The position numbers and the translations under genes were made by a program. From positions 2,852,001 to 2,916,000 of the forward strand of contig NZ_CP023701.1 in NCBI RefSeq assembly GCF_008704535.1: DNA of 64,000 nt, written 5' to 3'. Positions 34,436 to 43,224 of the stretch are shown one piece after another (position 1 is the stretch's first letter; each line of letters opens with the position of its first letter). The notes under the pieces were generated by a model that was not told the origin of the DNA, did not search any database, and saw only the letters and a list, made by a program, of their open reading frames with translations. The DNA is from Streptomyces subrutilus. GTDB taxonomy: Bacteria; Actinomycetota; Actinomycetes; Streptomycetales; Streptomycetaceae.

Positions 34436-35758
34436 TCAGCCGGCGGTGTCGGGCTTGGGCGCCTTGAGCACCTTGCTGATCCACTCCAGGGAGCCCTCCT
34501 TCATGCCCCGCACGTAGTGCCAGCCGTTGTGCTCGCCGTTCTGGATGTCGCGGACGGTCGTCTTGACCGGCCCCTTGCCGAACTGCTGCTGGAAGCGCAC
34601 CATGCGGTCCTTGCCGCTCTCCTTGGTGCCGACCTGGAAGTTGATGTAGACCTCGGGGCCGCCGGAGCCGATCAGCTTCTGGGCGAGCTTCTCCGGGTTG
34701 TTGGCGTCCATCTCCGCCTGGTGGCCCTTCCAGAGCGGGGAGTCCGGGACGATCTCGCCGCCGCTGGCGATCACGGCCTTGAACTTGTCCGGGTGCTGGA
34801 GCACGGTCTTCATCCCGACGAAGGCGCCGGAGGACGAGCCCATGAAGGCCCAGCCGTCACGGGACTTGTAGGTGCGGAAGTTGGCCCGGGTGAAGTCGGG
34901 GACGTCCTCGGCGATCCAGGTGCCCATCTTGGCCTGGCCGGGGATGTCGGAGCCGTCGTAGTAGTACGTGTTGTCCGGGTTGAGCACCGGCATGATCACG
35001 ATGAAGGGCAGGCTGGTGCCGGCCTGGACGCCCTCGGCGATGGCCTTCTGCAGGCCGAGGCTGCGGTCGGACCAGTAGTTGGACGGGAAGCCGTTGCCGC
35101 CGGGGAGCGCGATGAGCACCGGGAAGCCGCTCTTGGCGTACTTCGGGTCGTCGTACTCCTTCGGCGCCCACACCCACACGTCGCCCTCGAAGCCGGACTT
35201 GGCCCCCGCGAGGCGGGTCTTGGCGATGACCGTGCCGTCGTCCAACTTGGTGGTCTGCTTGAACCCGGACCGCGGGCCCGTCGGCATGAGCACGTCCGGG
35301 TCGCCGGAGGGCGCGGGCGGGGGCGTCGCCGGCGCGCCCGGGTCCGTCTTCCCCTCGGCGGGGGGCACCGGGTTCTTGCCGAAGCTCACGGCCTCGCCGT
35401 TGCCGGAGAACCAGTCGAGCTTCCGGGCCGCGAACCCGCCGCCGCCGAGCACGAGCGCGAGCACCACCACGGCACCGATCCACACCCCGCGCCGCCGGGG
35501 CCGCGGGGGCGGGGGCGTCCCGCCGTCCGGGGCTCCGCCGGGCGGCCCGTCTCCGTACGGGCCGCTGCCGTACGGGCCGCTGCCGTAGGGCCCGCTGCCG
35601 TAGGGCCCGCTGCCGTACGGGCCGTTCCCGGGCGGGGGCGGGTACCCCTGGTCAGGGCGGTCCCGGAGGTCCTGGTACCCGGGGCCGCCGCCGCGGGTCG
35701 GGTACTCCTCGTACGGCGGCCGGCCCTCGGGCCGCGGGCGCTGCGGGTACTCGTGCAC
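34436..35758 (-). CDS. Membrane-anchored esterase of the Ag85/esterase D fold (copy 1) with Gly-Pro-Tyr repeats
   Basis: A 440-residue paralogue of the following gene. The first 90 residues are a Pro/Gly/Tyr-rich cytoplasmic leader with five GPYGS repeats (residues about 46-70), then an RPRRRG stop and one membrane helix (about 92-110). The extracellular hydrolase domain holds the nucleophile motif GSSSG in WAFMGSSSGAFVGM, and the histidine block NGEHNGWHYVRGM. The GTG at 35758 is the start. The downstream copy begins 173 bases after its stop, in the same direction, consistent with a tandem duplication followed by divergence of the leaders. Function as for the other copy; the repeat leader could gather partners or be phosphorylated. 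Confidence 0.85.
   Translation of the reverse strand: MHEYPQRPRPEGRPPYEEYPTRGGGPGYQDLRDRPDQGYPPPPGNGPYGSGPYGSGPYGSGPYGSGPYGDGPPGGAPDGGTPPPPRPRRRGVWIGAVVVLALVLGGGGFAARKLDWFSGNGEAVSFGKNPVPPAEGKTDPGAPATPPPAPSGDPDVLMPTGPRSGFKQTTKLDDGTVIAKTRLAGAKSGFEGDVWVWAPKEYDDPKYAKSGFPVLIALPGGNGFPSNYWSDRSLGLQKAIAEGVQAGTSLPFIVIMPVLNPDNTYYYDGSDIPGQAKMGTWIAEDVPDFTRANFRTYKSRDGWAFMGSSSGAFVGMKTVLQHPDKFKAVIASGGEIVPDSPLWKGHQAEMDANNPEKLAQKLIGSGGPEVYINFQVGTKESGKDRMVRFQQQFGKGPVKTTVRDIQNGEHNGWHYVRGMKEGSLEWISKVLKAPKPDTAG
35557..35628. repeat. 15-bp tandem repeat encoding GPYGS
   Basis: About five copies of a 15-bp unit close to CCGTACGGGCCGCTG, differing by single bases (GTAGGGCCC variants). They lie inside the esterase gene and encode the five-residue repeat, so copy number can change without a frameshift. 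Confidence 0.8.
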
Positions 35759-35887
35759 GAACTTCGCTCCGAACGGTCATGGCTGCCCCCGAGGGCAGAG
35801 CGGCGGTACATCCCTCTAGTCCTGATGTACGAATCCCCCGCGCAGTTCCAAATCCGAGCAAAAAGATGAGGGGTGGCGCGACCCCGC

Positions 35888-38185
35888 TCAGCCCTGTCGG
35901 GCGGCGGCAACGGCATCCGAATCGTCGGAAGAAACAGGGGCGGGAACCGGGACGGAGCCGGGGACCGCCAGGCGGAGCTGCTCCTCCTCGACGATCCGGC
36001 GGGCCATGGCCGTGTCCGAGACGTCGACCGCGTCCGGCGTCGCCTCGGCGACCTCGCTGCGCCGGGCGTACGCGTCGAACAGCCGGTCCTTGTTCTCCAG
36101 CCGCGCCACCATCCGCTCGTCGACCACGCCGGTGGACAGCAGCCGGTGCACCCGGACCGGACGGACCTGCCCCATCCGGTGGGCCCGCGCCACCGCCTGG
36201 TGCTCGGCCGTCGGCTTGAGCTGCGGCTCGCAGATGACCACGACGGAGGCGGCCTGCAGGTTGAGCCCGACCCCCGCGGCCTCGATCTGCGCCACCAGCA
36301 CCGCGTGTCCGGGCGCCGCCGCGAACCCGTCCACCAGCTGCTGCCTGCGCACGGGCGGCACGCTCCCGGACACCGGCCCGAAGACCGGCCCGAACACCGG
36401 GCCGGAGCCGTGCGCCCCCTCCAGTGACTCCTTCACGACCGCGAGGACGTCCCGGAAACCGGAGAACACCACCACCTTCAGCCCGTTCTCGGCGGCGTCC
36501 TGGACGATCTCGCGCAGCCGGCCGAGCTTGGCCGACTCGCCTGGGTGGGCGTAGGCCGCCCTGCGCATCGCCATGAAGTTGCCCGCGCGCACCGCCTCCC
36601 GGTAGGCGCTCTCGTCGGCCGCGCTCAGCTGCTCCCACTCGTCGGTGTGCTGGAGCGCGGGCAGTTCGGTCAGCACGTCCCGCTGGTTGCGCCGCAGGTA
36701 GACCGGTGCGACGGCCTTCCGGAAGGCCCGGGACCCGGCCGGCCCGGCCGGACCGCCGGCCCCGGCCGGACCGGCCGTGTCGCCCAGCTCGGCCGCCTCC
36801 GCGATCTCCGGCCGCAGGATCCGCACCAGGCTGCGGAACTCGGCGACCCGGTTCTCCATGGGCGTGCCGGTCATGAAGAGCACGTGCGCGCAGCGGCCCG
36901 CCCACGCGGTCACGGCCCGCGCGCGCAGGGTGCCGGGGTTCTTCACGTAGTGCGCCTCGTCCACCACCAGCATCCCGAGCTCGCCGTCGGCGGGCACCGG
37001 AAAACCGCGCAGGGCGTCGAAGGTGGTCACCGCGACGCCGCCCCGCTCCCGCCAGTCCGCGTACGCCTCCTGCCGGTCGGGGCCGTGCAGGGGCGCCGCC
37101 CGCAGCGTGCTGCGGGCGGCGATCTCGCGCGTCCAGTTGACCAGGACGCTGGCCGGGCAGACGACCATGAAACGGGTCTGCCCCTCGGCCGCGAGGTGGG
37201 CCATGGCCGCGACCGCCTGGATGGTCTTGCCCAGGCCCATCTCGTCCCCGAGGAGCGCCCTGCGCTGCGCCAGCGCGAAGCGCGCGCCGAAGGCCTGGTA
37301 GCCGCGCAGCGACACCCTGCGGTACGTGTCGTCCAGCGCCTGGCCGCGCACCCGCTCGGCGACCTCGTCGGGCAGGAACCCCTCGGCGGCCGCCCCGCCC
37401 GGGCCGCCGCCGGAGACCTCCGCCAGGAGGCCGTGGTACTCGGCGGACCGCAGCTCGAAGTCGACCCAGGCCGCCGCCTCGGACGCCGGCCCGCGCAGCA
37501 GGTCGACCGAGGCCTGGGCGAGCAGTTCCGGCACGCCGTCCCGCCCGGCCTCATCCGTCAGCCCGCGGACCTCGGCGACGGCCCCGAAAGCCCGCTCGCG
37601 CCCCTCCCGCCCCGCGAACACCATCCGCAGCCGCGCCCCGGCCGGCCGCGCCTCGGCCAGCAGCGGACCGAGCCGCTCCACGAGCACGCGGGCCACGTCG
37701 ACGGCCCGCCGCGCCTCGGGGCCCGCTTCCACGAGGACGTGCAGGGCGGTGACGAGCGCGGTGGTCCGGGGCTCGGGGCGGTCCACCTCGATGAGGACGG
37801 CGACGGTCTCCCGCACCGCCTCGGCGATCTGCCGCGCCGCCCCGATGATCTGCTCGGCGGTCCGCTGCCCGATGCCGGGCACCTGCCGCAGCCGGTAGGC
37901 CCCGGCGTCGAGCACCTGCCGCACCGACCCCAGCCCGCTCTTCTCGACCTCGCCGAGCCGCAGCCGACCCTCGGTGACCTCCTGCAACCGCGCCACGGGA
38001 ATCGCGTCGAGCGCCTCCCGCGACGCCGCCCCGAGGATCGGCTCCAGCGCCTCCCGCACCGCCCCGACGGCCCTCTCGTGGTCCGCGACCACCGCGAGCG
38101 CCGCCTCGTACAGCCGCACGCCCCCGTCCACGACCTCCCGCTCCCTGCGCCCCATCCCCGCCCCCCGCATCCGGTGTCCCCGCAT
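35888..38185 (-). CDS. SNF2-family DEAD/DEAH helicase with N-terminal helix-hairpin-helix
   Basis: A 765-residue ATPase of the SNF2/RapA-type superfamily 2. The N-terminal 300 residues include a helix-hairpin-helix motif (VPGIGQRTAEQIIGAAR, about residue 105), which binds DNA. Motor motifs: Walker A LLGDEMGLGKTIQAVA, Walker B LVVDEAHYVKNP, motif III TGTPMENR, and the C-terminal helicase motifs VAQIEAAGVGLNLQAAS and AVARAHRMGQ. It would remodel protein-DNA or protein-RNA complexes; a repair or transcription role is inferred. The start is uncertain among ATGs at 38185, 38170 and 38155; all share the same frame and differ little. It is a single-gene unit. Confidence 0.88.
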   Translation of the reverse strand: MRGHRMRGAGMGRREREVVDGGVRLYEAALAVVADHERAVGAVREALEPILGAASREALDAIPVARLQEVTEGRLRLGEVEKSGLGSVRQVLDAGAYRLRQVPGIGQRTAEQIIGAARQIAEAVRETVAVLIEVDRPEPRTTALVTALHVLVEAGPEARRAVDVARVLVERLGPLLAEARPAGARLRMVFAGREGRERAFGAVAEVRGLTDEAGRDGVPELLAQASVDLLRGPASEAAAWVDFELRSAEYHGLLAEVSGGGPGGAAAEGFLPDEVAERVRGQALDDTYRRVSLRGYQAFGARFALAQRRALLGDEMGLGKTIQAVAAMAHLAAEGQTRFMVVCPASVLVNWTREIAARSTLRAAPLHGPDRQEAYADWRERGGVAVTTFDALRGFPVPADGELGMLVVDEAHYVKNPGTLRARAVTAWAGRCAHVLFMTGTPMENRVAEFRSLVRILRPEIAEAAELGDTAGPAGAGGPAGPAGSRAFRKAVAPVYLRRNQRDVLTELPALQHTDEWEQLSAADESAYREAVRAGNFMAMRRAAYAHPGESAKLGRLREIVQDAAENGLKVVVFSGFRDVLAVVKESLEGAHGSGPVFGPVFGPVSGSVPPVRRQQLVDGFAAAPGHAVLVAQIEAAGVGLNLQAASVVVICEPQLKPTAEHQAVARAHRMGQVRPVRVHRLLSTGVVDERMVARLENKDRLFDAYARRSEVAEATPDAVDVSDTAMARRIVEEEQLRLAVPGSVPVPAPVSSDDSDAVAAARQG

Positions 38186-38520
38186 CCTGCCACCGCCCAC
38201 CCACAACCGGACCGCCGATCCCAACGGCCGGGGCCCCGCCGCTCGTCGAGCTCGGCCTCCGTGAACGAGGCCGGTCGCCCATGAGGCGTGGTCCCGGTCC
38301 CGACGGGCGTCGCCGTCGCGTCGCGGCCCGGAACGCGGCCGTCGTCGAGCAGACGAAAGCCGCCACGGAGACGACAGGCCGACCCGGACCGACGGTTCGC
38401 TCATGTCCGGTCACGGCACGGCACGTCGCGGAACATCCCCGGACCGGTGCCTGGACCTCGACAGGCCGACGCCGCCCCGAAGCCGCTGAACGGCCGCCAC
38501 CACGTCGGCACGGCGGGAAC

Positions 38521-38560
38521 GCGGAAGGGGTCGGACTCCTCGGAGTCCGACCCCTTCCGC
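38521..38560. terminator. Strong 19-bp hairpin in a divergent gap
   Basis: GCGGAAGGGGTCGGACTCC (38521-38539) is followed by TC and its exact complement (38542-38560). It lies 336 bases from the helicase start and 196 from the antitoxin start, so it terminates neither. It could insulate the two promoters or be a relic. Confidence 0.55.
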
Positions 38561-38669
38561 GCTGCGCGCGCGACGAACCGGGCACGCGCAGCGATCAGGC
38601 GACCACACATCGAATCGGAACGCTCAACGCAGGGCTCCGAGCTGCGGAAACACGGCTCTGGAAGTGGGT

Positions 38670-38693
38670 ATCCAGCACCCACCCAGCACGGTG
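38670..38693 (+). repeat. Left copy of a 24-bp direct repeat flanking the toxin-antitoxin module
   Basis: Matches 39306-39329 at 23 of 24 positions (C for T at position 13). The repeat contains the nonamer ATCCAGCAC, and a near copy follows inside it; another ATCCAGCAC is at 38701. The two copies lie 636 bases apart on each side of the toxin-antitoxin genes. Confidence 0.8.
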
Positions 38694-38719
38694 CGACTTC
38701 ATCCAGCACTTCGAGCATC

Positions 38720-38748
38720 TTGTGTACACATGGCACACTCGGTACGCT
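38720..38748 (+). promoter_or_regulatory. Promoter and TGTACA operator of the toxin-antitoxin operon
   Basis: A -35-like TTGTGT (38720-38725) is followed after 17 bases by TACGCT (38743-38748), which ends seven bases before the antitoxin ATG, so the mRNA is probably leaderless. The -35 overlaps the perfect palindrome TGTGTACACA (38721-38730). YefM antitoxins are known to recognise TGTACA-centred sites, so autorepression by the antitoxin-toxin complex is likely. Confidence 0.6.
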
Positions 38749-38755
38749 TGAGCGC

Positions 38756-39025
38756 ATGACGCAGCCGCTGCCCATAGAGTCCATCCGCGACGTGCGCGCC
38801 CACCTGGCGGAAGTCGTGGAGCGTGCGGACCGCGACGACGTACCAACGGTCATCACCCGCCGGGGCAAGGAAGTCGCCGCCGTCGTCTCCATCGAGGTGC
38901 TGCGCAAGTACCAGGAGTGGGAAGAGCGCGAGATCAACCGGATCATCGACGAGCGCATGGCCAACCCGGCACCGGGCATCCCGATCGAGGACATCATGAG
39001 GGAGACGCTGGCGCGCGGTGAGTGA
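38756..39025 (+). CDS. Type II antitoxin, Phd/YefM family
   Basis: An 89-residue antitoxin. The N-terminal domain (residues 1-60) is the Phd/YefM DNA-binding fold: ESIRDVRAHLAEVVERAD, then VPTVITRRGKEVAAVVS. The C-terminal part (61-89) would wrap the toxin. It should neutralise the RelE-type toxin encoded next, and repress its own promoter, which contains a TGTACA palindrome. There is no ribosome binding site before the ATG; it is probably translated from a leaderless mRNA. The toxin GTG overlaps its stop by eight bases. The pair is flanked by direct repeats, a sign of an acquired cassette. Confidence 0.92.
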   Translation: MTQPLPIESIRDVRAHLAEVVERADRDDVPTVITRRGKEVAAVVSIEVLRKYQEWEEREINRIIDERMANPAPGIPIEDIMRETLARGE

Positions 39026-39281
39026 GTACCGAACCGCCTTCCGCCCCGAGGCGCAGGCCGAGCTTCGGAAGATCCCTCGCGACATGGCACTGCGCATCCT
39101 GGCCAAGCTGACCGAGCTGGAGACCGACCCCCTCGGCTTCAACACCACCGCACTCGTGTCCCAGCCCGAGCGGCGCCGTCTGCGCGTCGGCGACTACCGC
39201 GTCGTCTACACGATCGACAACGGGGAGCTGGTGGTCTGGGTCGTTCATGTGGGACACCGGTCCACCGGTTATGAGACCTGA
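39018..39281 (+). CDS. Type II toxin, RelE/ParE family mRNA interferase
   Basis: An 87-residue RelE-fold toxin. RelE toxins enter the ribosomal A site and cut mRNA. Family marks are EYRTAFRPEAQAELRKIPRD at the start, then the RRLRVGDYRVVYTID core and the end VWVVHVGHRSTGY, with the basic and tyrosine residues used in catalysis (Arg in RVGDYR, Arg in GHR, Tyr near the end). The GTG at 39018 overlaps the antitoxin gene by eight bases, so both are made together. A hairpin at 39338-39366 probably ends the operon. Activity is predicted, not shown. Confidence 0.92.
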   Translation: MSEYRTAFRPEAQAELRKIPRDMALRILAKLTELETDPLGFNTTALVSQPERRRLRVGDYRVVYTIDNGELVVWVVHVGHRSTGYET

Positions 39282-39305
39282 TCGCCACTGACCCACCGTC
39301 AGATT

Positions 39306-39329
39306 ATCCAGCACCCATCCAGCACGGTG
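39306..39329 (+). repeat. Right copy of the 24-bp direct repeat
   Basis: Contains two copies of ATCCAGCAC spaced by CC and ends CACGGTG. It lies 24 bases after the toxin stop and just before the terminator hairpin. See 38670-38693 for the left copy. Confidence 0.8.
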
Positions 39330-39337
39330 GCGACGAA

Positions 39338-39366
39338 GGGGGCTGACTCGAACAGAGTCCGCCCCC
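39338..39366 (+). terminator. Terminator of the toxin-antitoxin operon
   Basis: Arms at 39338-39349 and 39355-39366 pair over 12 positions with one mismatch and a GAACA loop. It starts 56 bases after the relE-like stop. The stem contains GACTC, like the orphan hairpin at 38521. Confidence 0.6.
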
Positions 39367-39384
39367 TCCTGACCTGCATGTTTG

Positions 39385-39401
39385 CCACGTCAGCGACGTG
39401 G
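39385..39401 (-). terminator. Small hairpin after ychF
   Basis: CCACGTC-AGC-GACGTGG, a 7-bp stem with a 3-base loop, lies 16 bases past the ychF stop on the minus strand. Weak candidate terminator facing the toxin-antitoxin operon. Confidence 0.4.
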
Positions 39402-39416
39402 TGTCACTTCATCCGC

Positions 39417-40505
<1,089 letters not shown>

Positions 40506-40639
40506 GTTGGCGACTTCCCGTAGCTGGAGGGGCGGCGGCCCGGGTGCGGGCCGTCCGACAGTTTACTTTCAGATGAGTGGCGGTGGATGTACGCGTGTCC
40601 GGGGCCCCTTAGGAGGGGCCTCCCGCCTAGTTTGGTGGG

Positions 40640-41161
40640 GTGGAGCAACACAGGACGCGACCGGCCCCTCACCCGCAGCGACCCCCGGCCCAGCGCCGGC
40701 GGCCGGGTGCCGCCGTGCCGCCGCCCGCCGTGCAGGGGCGGGGCCGGCCGGCGCTCGCGGCCGCGCGCCGGCTGCCGCGGCCCCGGCTGACCGGGCTGGG
40801 CGGCGGGCTGTTCGCGTGCGCCGCGATGGTGCTGCTGGCCGGGGTCGACTGGCTGCTCTTCGGCGCTTCCCTCTTCGTCTACGGGCTGCTCTTCCTGCCC
40901 GTGGCGGCAGCGACCGCCCTCTGGGTGCGCCCCGCCGACCTGATCACCGCGCCGGTCACCGCGCCCATCGCCTTCGCGGTCGGCGTGTGGCCCATCTCGG
41001 GGGGCTCCGGCGGCATCGGCGGCCAGCTGATGGGCCTGGTGTCCGCGCTGTCCCTGCACGCCGGCTGGCTGTACGCGGGCACGCTCGTGGCCGCGCTGGT
41101 CGTCGTCGTGCGCAAGGCCGTGCTGATCAGCAGGCGCCGGCTCCCCCGCAAGGACGCCTAG
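40640..41161 (+). CDS. DUF6542-type small membrane protein
   Basis: A 173-residue protein. An Arg/Pro-rich cytoplasmic leader (residues 1-48) is followed by four predicted helices (about 50-70, 72-90, 100-120, 138-160) and a basic tail RRRLPRKDA. The region GLFACAAMVLLAGVDWLLFG resembles the uncharacterised DUF6542 family common in Streptomyces next to ychF. The GTG at 40640 is the start. No enzymatic motif is seen. Transcribed divergently from ychF and ends at the first base of the long inverted repeat at 41161. Confidence 0.75.
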   Translation: MEQHRTRPAPHPQRPPAQRRRPGAAVPPPAVQGRGRPALAAARRLPRPRLTGLGGGLFACAAMVLLAGVDWLLFGASLFVYGLLFLPVAAATALWVRPADLITAPVTAPIAFAVGVWPISGGSGGIGGQLMGLVSALSLHAGWLYAGTLVAALVVVVRKAVLISRRRLPRKDA

Positions 41162-41323
41162 GTCGTCTCTTTCGGATCTTGCCGGCCGAGCCCGCGGCGT
41201 CTGGTGCCGTGCCTGGCCGCACTGCCGGGGCGCTCGCGTACTGGACGTACGTGGTCGCCTCGGCAGTGCGGCCAGGCACGGTGCCAGACGTCGCGGGCCC
41301 GGCAAGATCCGAAAGAGACGGCC
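41161..41323. repeat. Long inverted-repeat element (MITE-like or bidirectional terminator)
   Basis: Left arm 41161-41227 and right arm 41261-41323 are near-perfect complements over about 63 positions; the only differences are three mismatches or doublets and a 4-base insertion (CCGA). The 33-base centre holds a further small GTAC-N5-GTAC stem. It sits between two convergent genes, beginning at the stop codon of the first. The 160-base hairpin is far larger than the ordinary terminators in this window, so it may be a non-autonomous repeat element that also ends transcription. Confidence 0.8.
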
Positions 41324-41374
41324 TAGCCGGCCCGGACGCCCCGCCTGGGCCGGCGTCGGCGTCGGGCGTCGGGG

Positions 41375-42118
41375 TCAGTGCTTCGCCGCCATCGCCGCCC
41401 CGACGATGCCCGCGTTGTTCTGCAGCTTGGCCGGGACGATCTCGGCCCGCACGCCCTCGATCAGCGGCAGGAACTTCTCCGGCTTGCGGCTGACGCCGCC
41501 GCCCAGGATGAAGAGGTCCGGGGAGAAGAGCATCTCCACGTGGTGCAGGTACTTCTGCAGCCGCCGCGCCCAGTGCTCCCAGCTGAGGTCGCCGTCCTCC
41601 TTGGCCTTGACCGACGCCCGCGTCTCCGCGTCGTGCCCGTGGAGCTCCAGGTGGCCCAGCTCCGAGTTGGGGACCAGCCGGCCGTCCGTGAAGAGGGCGC
41701 TGCCGATGCCCGTACCGAGGGTGAGCAGGATGACCGTGCCGCCCCGCCCGCGCCCGGCCCCGTACGTCATCTCGGCGACGCCCGCCGCGTCCGCGTCGTT
41801 GAGGACCGTGACCGGCAGGCCGCCCAGCTCGCGCGAGAGGAGGGCCGCCGCGTCCACGCCCACCCAGGCCTTGTCCACGTTGGCCGCCGAGCGGGTGATG
41901 CCGTTGGTGACCACGCCCGGGAAGGTGACGCCCACCGGGCCCGTCCAGGAGAACGCGCGGACCACCTCCGCGACGCAGCCGGCCACCCCGTCGGGGGTCG
42001 CCGGCTGCGGGGTCAGTACCTTGTGGCGCTCCTGCGCCAGATCGCCGCGGTCCAGGTCCACGGGAGCACCCTTGATCCCGGAACCGCCGATGTCCACACC
42101 CATGATCTGCATGGACAT
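41375..42118 (-). CDS. ppgK: Polyphosphate-dependent glucokinase
   Basis: A 247-residue ROK-family kinase that phosphorylates glucose with polyphosphate (and usually ATP), an actinobacterial enzyme. Phosphate 1 motif DIGGSGIKG (residues 9-17), glucose-binding region [13 protein letters not shown], and phosphate 2 [13 protein letters not shown] are all seen. The PpgK-specific blocks ELGHLELHG and the end [13 protein letters not shown] support the family. Start ATG at 42118, or 42112 two codons later. It lies 15 bases after the ispH stop on the same strand and so is probably co-transcribed with ispH. Confidence 0.95.
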   Translation of the reverse strand: MSMQIMGVDIGGSGIKGAPVDLDRGDLAQERHKVLTPQPATPDGVAGCVAEVVRAFSWTGPVGVTFPGVVTNGITRSAANVDKAWVGVDAAALLSRELGGLPVTVLNDADAAGVAEMTYGAGRGRGGTVILLTLGTGIGSALFTDGRLVPNSELGHLELHGHDAETRASVKAKEDGDLSWEHWARRLQKYLHHVEMLFSPDLFILGGGVSRKPEKFLPLIEGVRAEIVPAKLQNNAGIVGAAMAAKH

Positions 42119-42133
42119 ACCGTACGAAACGAT

Positions 42134-43129
42134 CTACTGGTCTGCGACCAGTTCCGCCGCTTCGGCGCGCAGGTCGCGGCGCAGCTCCTTCGGCAGCGAG
42201 AAGACGATCGACTCCTCGGCCGTCTTGACGATCTCCACGTCCGCGTAGCCGCGGGCGGTCAGCCACTCCAGGACCTCTTCGACGAGGACCTCGGGCACGG
42301 AGGCGCCCGAGGTCAGGCCGACCGTGGTGACGCCCTCCAGCCAGGCTTCGTCGATCTCGCTGGCGAAGTCGACGAGGTGCGCGGCGCGCGCGCCGGCGTC
42401 CAGGGCGACCTCGACGAGCCGGATGGAGTTCGAGGAGTTCTTGGAGCCGACCACGATGACCAGGTCGGAGTCGGCGCCCATCACCTTGACGGCGGCCTGC
42501 CGGTTCGAGGTGGCGTAGCAGATGTCGTCGCTCGGCGGCGAGACGAGGAGCGGGAACCGGGTCTTCAGCGCGTCGACCGTCTCCATCGTCTCGTCGACGG
42601 ACAGCGTGGTCTGCGACAGCCAGACGACCTTCGACTCGTCGCGCACGTCCACGTTGGCCACGTCCTCGGGGCCGTCCACGATCGTGATGTGGTCCGGGGC
42701 CTCGCCCGAGGTGCCGATGACCTCCTCGTGGCCCTCGTGGCCGATGAGGAGGATGTCGAAGTCCTCGTTCGCGTAGCGGATCGCTTCCTTGTGCACCTTG
42801 GTGACCAGCGGGCAGGTCGCGTCGATCGTCGCGAGCTTGCCGCGCGCGGCCTCCTCGTGGACCACGGGCGCGACGCCGTGCGCCGAGAACATCACGATGG
42901 AGCCCTCGGGGACCTCCTCCGTCCGCTCGACGAAGATGGCGCCCTTCTTCTCCAGCGTCTGGACCACGTACTTGTTGTGGACGATCTCGTGGCGGACGTA
43001 GACCGGCGCACCGTACTGCTCAAGGGCTTTCTCGACGGCGATCACGGCTCGGTCGACGCCCGCGCAGTAGCCGCGGGGCGCGGCGAGCAGGACACGGCGG
43101 GAAGCGGCGGCGGGGGCGGGAGCAGTCAT
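42134..43129 (-). CDS. ispH: 4-hydroxy-3-methylbut-2-enyl diphosphate reductase
   Basis: A 331-residue iron-sulfur enzyme, last step of the MEP isoprenoid pathway (HMBPP to IPP and DMAPP). The three cluster cysteines are Cys22 ([12 protein letters not shown]), Cys106 (DATCPLVTK) and Cys204 ([11 protein letters not shown]). Active-site blocks HNKYVV, SAHGV and [11 protein letters not shown] are present. The ATG at 43129 matches the usual start; an ATG at 43138 is three codons upstream. It heads a short minus-strand unit with ppgK and is divergent from the APC permease. Essential in Streptomyces by general knowledge. Confidence 0.97.
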   Translation of the reverse strand: MTAPAPAAASRRVLLAAPRGYCAGVDRAVIAVEKALEQYGAPVYVRHEIVHNKYVVQTLEKKGAIFVERTEEVPEGSIVMFSAHGVAPVVHEEAARGKLATIDATCPLVTKVHKEAIRYANEDFDILLIGHEGHEEVIGTSGEAPDHITIVDGPEDVANVDVRDESKVVWLSQTTLSVDETMETVDALKTRFPLLVSPPSDDICYATSNRQAAVKVMGADSDLVIVVGSKNSSNSIRLVEVALDAGARAAHLVDFASEIDEAWLEGVTTVGLTSGASVPEVLVEEVLEWLTARGYADVEIVKTAEESIVFSLPKELRRDLRAEAAELVADQ

Positions 43130-43224
43130 GTGCTCCATCGTACGGGGGTCTTCAGAAGGCCGTACGTCGCCCGTTCGGCAGAGACTGGACCGAAAGCGTG
43201 TCCCGCCTATCACCCGGAGGACGG

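Larger units (their letters stand above)
38186..38755. other. 570-bp divergent gap with an orphan hairpin and the left flank of the toxin-antitoxin module
   Basis: No credible gene is present: potential reading frames here have poor codon bias. The stretch holds a perfect 19-bp hairpin (38521-38560), the left copy of a 24-bp direct repeat (38670-38693) and the toxin-antitoxin promoter. A terminator-like hairpin between two gene starts fits neither gene and suggests that a gene ending here has been lost. Confidence 0.55.

Noticed and set aside
38186..38755. A tRNA or an integrase gene as the reason for the 24-bp repeats
   Set aside because: No cloverleaf or CCA-ending gene and no recombinase motif could be found on either strand near the repeats.
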